64,000 nucleotides of DNA, taken from contig NC_064838.1 in the NCBI RefSeq assembly GCF_024166365.1, positions 75,098,001 through 75,162,000 of the forward strand. The letters run 5' to 3'. The notes below the pieces were generated by a model. It was not told where the DNA came from. It did not search any database and saw only the letters and a program-made list of their open reading frames with translations. Each line of letters starts with the position of its first letter. Position 1 is the stretch's first letter. This stretch comes from Elephas maximus indicus. Taxonomy: Eukaryota; Chordata; Mammalia; Proboscidea; Elephantidae. Shown here one piece after another: positions 59,308-64,000 of this stretch. The translations under genes and the position numbers were made by a program.

Positions 59308-59792
59308 TGCCCTGGTGGTACATGGTTAAAGGACTCCTCTGCTAACAACCAGAATGTTCCTTAGAAGCAAGGATGGTGAGGCTGCATCTTAAATACTTTG
59401 GGCATGTTGTCAGGAAGCATTAGTCACTGGAGAAGAACATCATGCCTGGTAAAGTACAGGGTCATCAGAAAAGAGGAAGACCCTAAATGAGATGGATTGA
59501 CACAGTGGCTGCAACAGTGTGCCCAAGCATAACAATGATTGTAAGGATGGCGCAGGACCAGGCAGTGTTTCCTTCTGTGCCACATAGGGTTGCTGTGAGT
59601 TGGAACTGACTTGACCACACCTAACAACAACTAAACAAAGATTAGTAGTTCAAACCCACCAGCCACTCTTTGGGCGAAAGACGTGGCAGTCCGCTTCCAT
59701 AAGACTTACAGCTTTGGATACCCTAAAGGGCAATACTACTCTGTGCTATAATGTCACTATGAGTTGGAGTTGGCTCGATGTTGATGAGTTTG
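59308..59792 (+). mobile_element. AfroSINE split by an RTE insertion
   Basis: Head GGTGCCCTGGTGGTACATGG (59308-59348) and body GATTAGTAGTTCAAACCCAC to GAGTTGGAGTTGGCTCGATG (59639-59792) flank an RTE. Copy 1 has the same SINE uninterrupted at 46914-47112. Confidence 0.9.
59349..59630 (+). mobile_element. RTE 3' end inserted after duplication
   Basis: CCAGAATGTTCCTTAGAAGC, AAATACTTTGGGCATGTTGT, GGATGGCGCAGGACCAGGCA, ending CACCTAACAACAAC. Flanking CTAACAA (59342-59348) and CTAAACAA (59631-59638) fit a short target duplication. The site is empty in copy 1. Confidence 0.88.
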
Positions 59793-61427
59793 GAATAAGG
59801 TATCTCAAATATCTCCATTTCTATTTTTTTCTTCCAATTTCTGAAAAGCACCTCTTAGAGGTTACATTTCCAAATTAAAAGAGAGAAGACAATTGTTTAA
59901 TAGCTCATGTTTCACAATTCATATTTTTGCTTAAACATTTTAGATCTGGGGCAGTAGGAGTATGGGTTGTCACTAGGCACACCAGGCAGTTGGTATAGGA
60001 TCAGACAGTCAATAAACACAAGCATAAATATATGAACATTTATTCTATGTTTGATATTTCATATTAATATGAAATAATGAACTTTTCAGTAACTGATGTT
60101 AGGAATGTGAATCTCAATTTTAAAAAAAGAACTACCTTATTATTCAAAAAACTATATATCCCAGATGGTTGAAAGATAAAAATGTACCAGACCAAACTAG
60201 AAAATGATACTGGAAAAATAACTATATTTTAGGGTAGCAAATTCATAAAGAAAATTGTAATACATTAAAACTTCTTTATAACAAAACTCAATATGAATAG
60301 TTTTAGAAACTAGTGGAATGGGATCAAATATTTATACTTCCTACAAATCAATAATACAAAGATTAGTAACCCAATTTTAAGTAGCCCTGTGGGCACGTTG
60401 GTTTAGTCCTCAGCTGCTAAATGAATGGTTGGTGGCATACAACTACAACAACCACCACCATAAAATTTTACAAAAGCGCAAAGCATTTGAATGAGCAACA
60501 CAAACAAGAATATTATTACTGGCCAATAAGCATATATAAAAATACTCAAATTCATTAAAATCAGGGAAGTGCCAATTAAACAACACTGAAATACTCATGA
60601 GTTTTGTAAAAACCAGACCATATCAAATTTTGATGATGATTTAGAAAATCAGCATGAGATCTAGTGAAATACCCCCAGAAAGCATTCAAAAGGGTATACA
60701 TTGCAGCCTTGCTAAAAATTGGGACAACTGGAAATGATTTAAATACCTAACAGTAAGAGTATGTAGATAATGTGAAATATGGTTTTACCATTGAAAATTA
60801 GGCAGAAGTTTAAATATTGGAGCTATATGAACATCTAACATGGATAAATCACTGAGATATATTGATGACTTTAAAAATTAATAAACTGCATAAAAATTAT
60901 CACAGTATGATAACTTGCATGTTGGAAAAAAGAAAAACTAGAATGCTAGTTAGATTCTTTGTGTACCTGTGTCTTATAAATGCACTGAAAAAGATGTGGA
61001 AGGAGATCTTTACCTCTGGGGAAGAAAGGGCGTGATGGACAAAGGGAATTTTAGTGTTATAAATATTGTGATTCCTCTATTAGGAGATTATATTACAACA
61101 TTACTTCTGTAATTAAAAGTTCATTAATTTTAATACGGTTTTAAGAAGAGTGCATTATATAGTGAATGAAATTACACGAAATAAAACAGAAGCCACAATC
61201 CAGTAGCAGAATTCTGTGAACTTTCACATAACTTGTTCTTTCTTAGTTACCGTATTGTTTCCTCTCTTTCTTTAGTAAATATATATACAGATGCTATTCT
61301 CTACCCATTATATTCCATGAGCTTTCACTATTTGAGTTTCAGTTTCATATGAAATGGAAATATAACTAGCCAAATGCATTTCTGTCCCCTATTCCTACAC
61401 AGGAAGATATTTGAGATAAAGAAACCA
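59793..61427. other. Duplicon sequence without genes; deleted AfroSINE
   Basis: Colinear with 47113-48960. The AfroSINE at 60382-60455 keeps only its head (GTAGCCCTGTGGGCACGTTG) and tail (GTGGCATACAACTACAACAA). No gene. Confidence 0.6.
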
Positions 61428-61511
61428 ATATTTCGTTCTGTTGTTCATAGGGTGGTTATGAGTAGGAACAGGCTTCACAACCACTAGGTAGGTAGGTAGG
61501 TATGTAGGTAC
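61428..61511 (+). mobile_element. RTE tail remnant and GGTA microsatellite
   Basis: TTTCGTTCTGTTGTTCATAG, GGTGGTTATGAGTAGGAACA is the last part of an RTE, at the position of the long RTE 49806-51925 in copy 1. Next follows TAGGTAGGTAGGTAGGTATG (61483-61511). Most of the RTE has been deleted here. Confidence 0.7.
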
Positions 61512-61766
61512 TATTATGATCACTCTGTGGGCATCTGTTTTCTCACCTGTAAATGAGGAAGTACAGTCTTTGTGAAATCTTCCAGCCACTAAGAATTAAT
61601 TTTTATTAATCAAGTGCTTTACTAAATCAATAAATTAATCAAAATTATCAATTAATATTTTCATCATTCCCTTACTATTTTTTATTCTGCTTACTGCTTT
61701 TAATGTTCAATCATTTGATAATGTGTTCACATATACAGAGCTTTTTAGCATTGCTCTTCTATCTGA

Positions 61767-61920
61767 GTGGTGTAGTGGTTAAGTGCTACTGCTGCTAACC
61801 AAAGGGCCGACAGTTCGAATCCACCAGGCACTCCTTGGAAACTCTATGGGGCAGTTCTACTCTGTCCTATAGGGTGGCTATGAGTCGGAATCAACTCAAC
61901 AGCACTGGGTTTTCTGGGTA
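61767..61920 (+). mobile_element. AfroSINE specific to duplicon copy 2
   Basis: GTGGTGTAGTGGTTAAGTGC, GGGCCGACAGTTCGAATCCA, GGGTGGCTATGAGTCGGAAT, CAACTCAACAGCACTGGGTT. A perfect 10 bp target duplication TTCTATCTGA is at 61757-61766 and 61921-61930. The site in copy 1 (about 52260) is empty. Confidence 0.93.
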
Positions 61921-61930
61921 TTCTATCTGA

Positions 61931-63102
61931 AGTAGAGTAAAAAGCGTTCCACAGTTTCTCTTAGCCTCTTGTCCCAGCATCAAACAGCCCCAAGTAGGAG
62001 CCAGGATTTCAAGATACAATTCCCATGGTTAATTTTCCATTAGAACAGGTGTCTTTACTTTGACTTGTAAACTAATAAAAATTCCCAACAGTGACCAAAA
62101 TTAGAAGAATCTAAAGATTGTAAAATATAATTAGCAAATATACTTTCCAAGCATTCATAGTAGAATATTATTTTAAGTATAGATTCTATGGATATTCAAA
62201 TAGCTTTAAATGGATTCAGCTATGCAAAAAAAAAGGAAGAAAAGAAGAGAGAAGAAAAGGAAAGGGAAAGAAAGGGAAGGAACGCACATGCATATTATCT
62301 GACAATTCCAATCAATATTTGAAGGAATGTTCTTCAGTTTCTGAACTCATGACAGCATACGGGAAAAACACTATCAAAATAATAAATACACCTCTTTGAA
62401 AAAAATAACAGTGAAAAAATCTTCATGCTTGATATTTAAAATAAATGTATCAAATGTATCAAATATATCAAATAAATATATCAAAAAACTAACTTTATGT
62501 TTAGTCGTAATGAGAATGAGAACTACGTTACAAAACTGCAGGAAAATGTCAGACCCAACTGAACATTTTGCTTTCTTTGTTTCAATACAGCAGTGAGCAG
62601 CGAGGGCCAGTTCTCTAAGTGCATGTGGTGTGGGGGCTCCTGGAGAAGCTGCACTGAAAGCATTAGGAGGAGCATTTAAAGGCACCTGAGGAAGCTGAGT
62701 GCAATCCTGCCGGTATTCCCTATGGTAGGTCTTGGACAAGTCTAGGAAAAATAAACTCTTTTTGCTGTTGTTACTGTTGTTATTTAACTTCTTTATTCTC
62801 TTGGCTTTTAAATGTGATTTCTTAAATTCTTTTAAATTGCGTCAAATGTACAATGTTACACATTTAGTATAGGTTTTAAGACCAATGACCAAAAAATTAA
62901 AAAAAATAAAATAGCCTTATCTCGCTCTGTGCAGGGAATAAACCCTAATGCAGTCATTAAATTTATTAAGAGTATTTCTCTGCTTAAATTACCAAGGCCC
63001 ATAATTTATTTGTATTGTATTTATTTTGCTTTTTTAATGCAAATAATGTCAAAGTTAAATGCACTTGTTATTTTCCTTTGTTATTATTATTACAGACATC
63101 CT
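61931..63102. other. Distal duplicon sequence without genes
   Basis: Colinear with 52265-53482. Purine-rich AAGGA tract at 62225-62285. The minus-strand frame 62374-62739 (121 codons) is not conserved in copy 1 and has no recognisable domain. Confidence 0.55.
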
Positions 63103-63415
63103 GGTTGGTGTGAGGGTAGACCTTTGTGACTGAGCAGTAGAATTCTTACCTTCCATGTAGGGTACACTGGTTTGATTTCTGGCCAACGCACCTCATTTCT
63201 CAGTGGAGGCTTGAATATTGAATATTGCTATGATAGTGACCAGATTTCAGGGAATCATTCAGATTAATATGGACTAGGAAGAAAGGCCTGGTGACCTATT
63301 TCTGAAAACGAGCCAGATGATTCAGTCTGTAAGCCCTCATGGGGATGACGCAGGACCAGGCAGCATCCCATCCACTCTGTGTGGGGGCTTACTGCAAGGC
63401 AGCTCACTACGACAA
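63103..63415 (+). mobile_element. SINE with tRNA-Gly-like head and RTE tail
   Basis: Head ACTGAGCAGTAGAATTCTTA, B box GGTTTGATTTCTGGCCAACG (from 63169), body CAGTGGAGGCTTGAATATTG and ATGGACTAGGAAGAAAGGCC, tail GATGACGCAGGACCAGGCAG. Paralogue of 53483-53812. Confidence 0.75.
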
Positions 63416-63679
63416 ATTGAATGATATTTGTCACAGTACAATAGCATCCATTTTAGGGAAAACATGTAAATTTAAGGTGGAAGGAACACTTTGAAATATT
63501 TTTCTCAAACCCAAGGGCTAAGATAATTTTTTTAAAAAAATCTGAATATGAACTATTCCAATTCCAAGATGTATCAACTCAATAGAAGAAAATTGTTAAG
63601 GTTTTGGAAAAAGAATATTGAAAACTCAAAGGGAACAAATTGACCTTAGCAAACATGACACGACTAGGTAGATTTTTTT

Positions 63680-64000
63680 TATTGTTGCTGTTATTTTGTT
63701 GTTAGGTGCCTTCAAGTGGGATCCGACTCACAGAGATTCTATGTATAGCAGAAGAAAACACTGCCCGCTCCTGCGCCATCCTCACAGTCTTGTTATGTTT
63801 GAGCCCATTGTTGTAGCCACTGTCAATCCACCTCTTGAGAGTCTTCCTCTTTTTCTCTGACACTTACTGTGCTGAAGGGGATGTCCTTCTCCAGGGACTT
63901 GTCCCTCCTGATAGCATATCCAGCTTATGTGAGTCATAGTCACATCATCCTTCCTTTCTAAGGAGCATTGTGGTTGTGCTGCTTCCAAGACAGATTTTTT
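63680..64000 (-). mobile_element. RTE 3' end, running off the window
   Basis: TTTTGTTGTTAGGTGCCTTC, GCCCGCTCCTGCGCCATCCT, CTTCTCCAGGGACTTGTCCC, ending CCAAGACAGATTTTTT at the window edge. It interrupts duplicon copy 2 right after ACACGACTAGGTA and is absent at 54060 in copy 1. Confidence 0.88.

Larger units (their letters stand above)
55215..63676. repeat. Duplicon copy 2 (with OR4C-like gene 2)
   Basis: Colinear with copy 1 (40670-54080) from TCACAATATATGCAGTAGAA to the AAACATGACACGACTAGGTA boundary near 63670. Differences from copy 1: about 2.35 kb missing near 56390, an extra about 300 bp at 58465-58765, an RTE inside an AfroSINE at 59349, most of the RTE and about 0.8 kb missing at about 61428, and an added AfroSINE at 61767. 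Confidence 0.88.

Noticed and set aside
62374-62739. 121-codon minus-strand frame in duplicon copy 2
   Set aside because: The frame is not kept in copy 1, and no domain is visible.
1-64000. CRISPR array, phage, operon or other prokaryote-type system
   Set aside because: No regularly spaced repeats or dense coding. The DNA is typical mammalian intergenic sequence with SINEs, LINEs and OR genes.

Overview
The window is AT-rich mammalian nuclear DNA from an afrotherian, most likely an elephant. The basis is the density of AfroSINE elements, recognised by tRNA-like heads and tails around GAGTCGGAATCGACTC, together with RTE (BovB-like) retrotransposons that share those tails and two long L1 elements of one lineage-specific type. 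The genus is an inference from recalled family knowledge. There is no bacterial, viral or CRISPR-type system. Most long reading frames are retrotransposon fragments or shadows on the opposite strand.

Real gene content is an olfactory receptor (OR) cluster. Two intact, intronless-coding OR4C-type receptors of 310 codons lie on the minus strand (45196-46128 and 57281-58213), about 88% identical by hand alignment. A decayed OR4S2-like receptor lies on the plus strand (30011-30914). In human these types neighbour each other in the chromosome 11 OR cluster, so the arrangement looks like conserved synteny. Each OR has a polypyrimidine tract and AG splice acceptor about 40 nt upstream of its ATG, as expected for OR genes with a non-coding 5' exon.

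Layout: 1-2.5 kb has no recognised gene. At 2.8-10.7 kb is a nearly full-length plus-strand L1 with broken ORF1 and ORF2. At 11-19.8 kb is a nest of RTE, old L1, MaLR-like LTR elements, an L1 3' UTR and AfroSINEs. At 19.8-27.7 kb is a second long L1 on the minus strand, lacking its 3' end and with a mutated reverse transcriptase active site. From 27.7 to 36 kb is mostly unique sequence with the OR4S2-like pseudogene and scattered SINEs. From 36.1 kb to the end, three partial copies of one duplicated segment follow each other (36.1-38.3, 40.7-54.1 and 55.2-63.7 kb). The second and third carry the OR4C genes, and each copy has its own insertions and deletions, so the order of events can be read.

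The best leads are: a DRY-to-DHY change at the G-protein-coupling motif in one otherwise intact receptor; the three-copy OR duplicon with RTE sequence at unit junctions; a roughly 145 bp local copy inserted into a SINE 1.3 kb away; and a SINE-like family with a tRNA-Gly-like head and an RTE tail. All calls come from reading the sequence without database searches.
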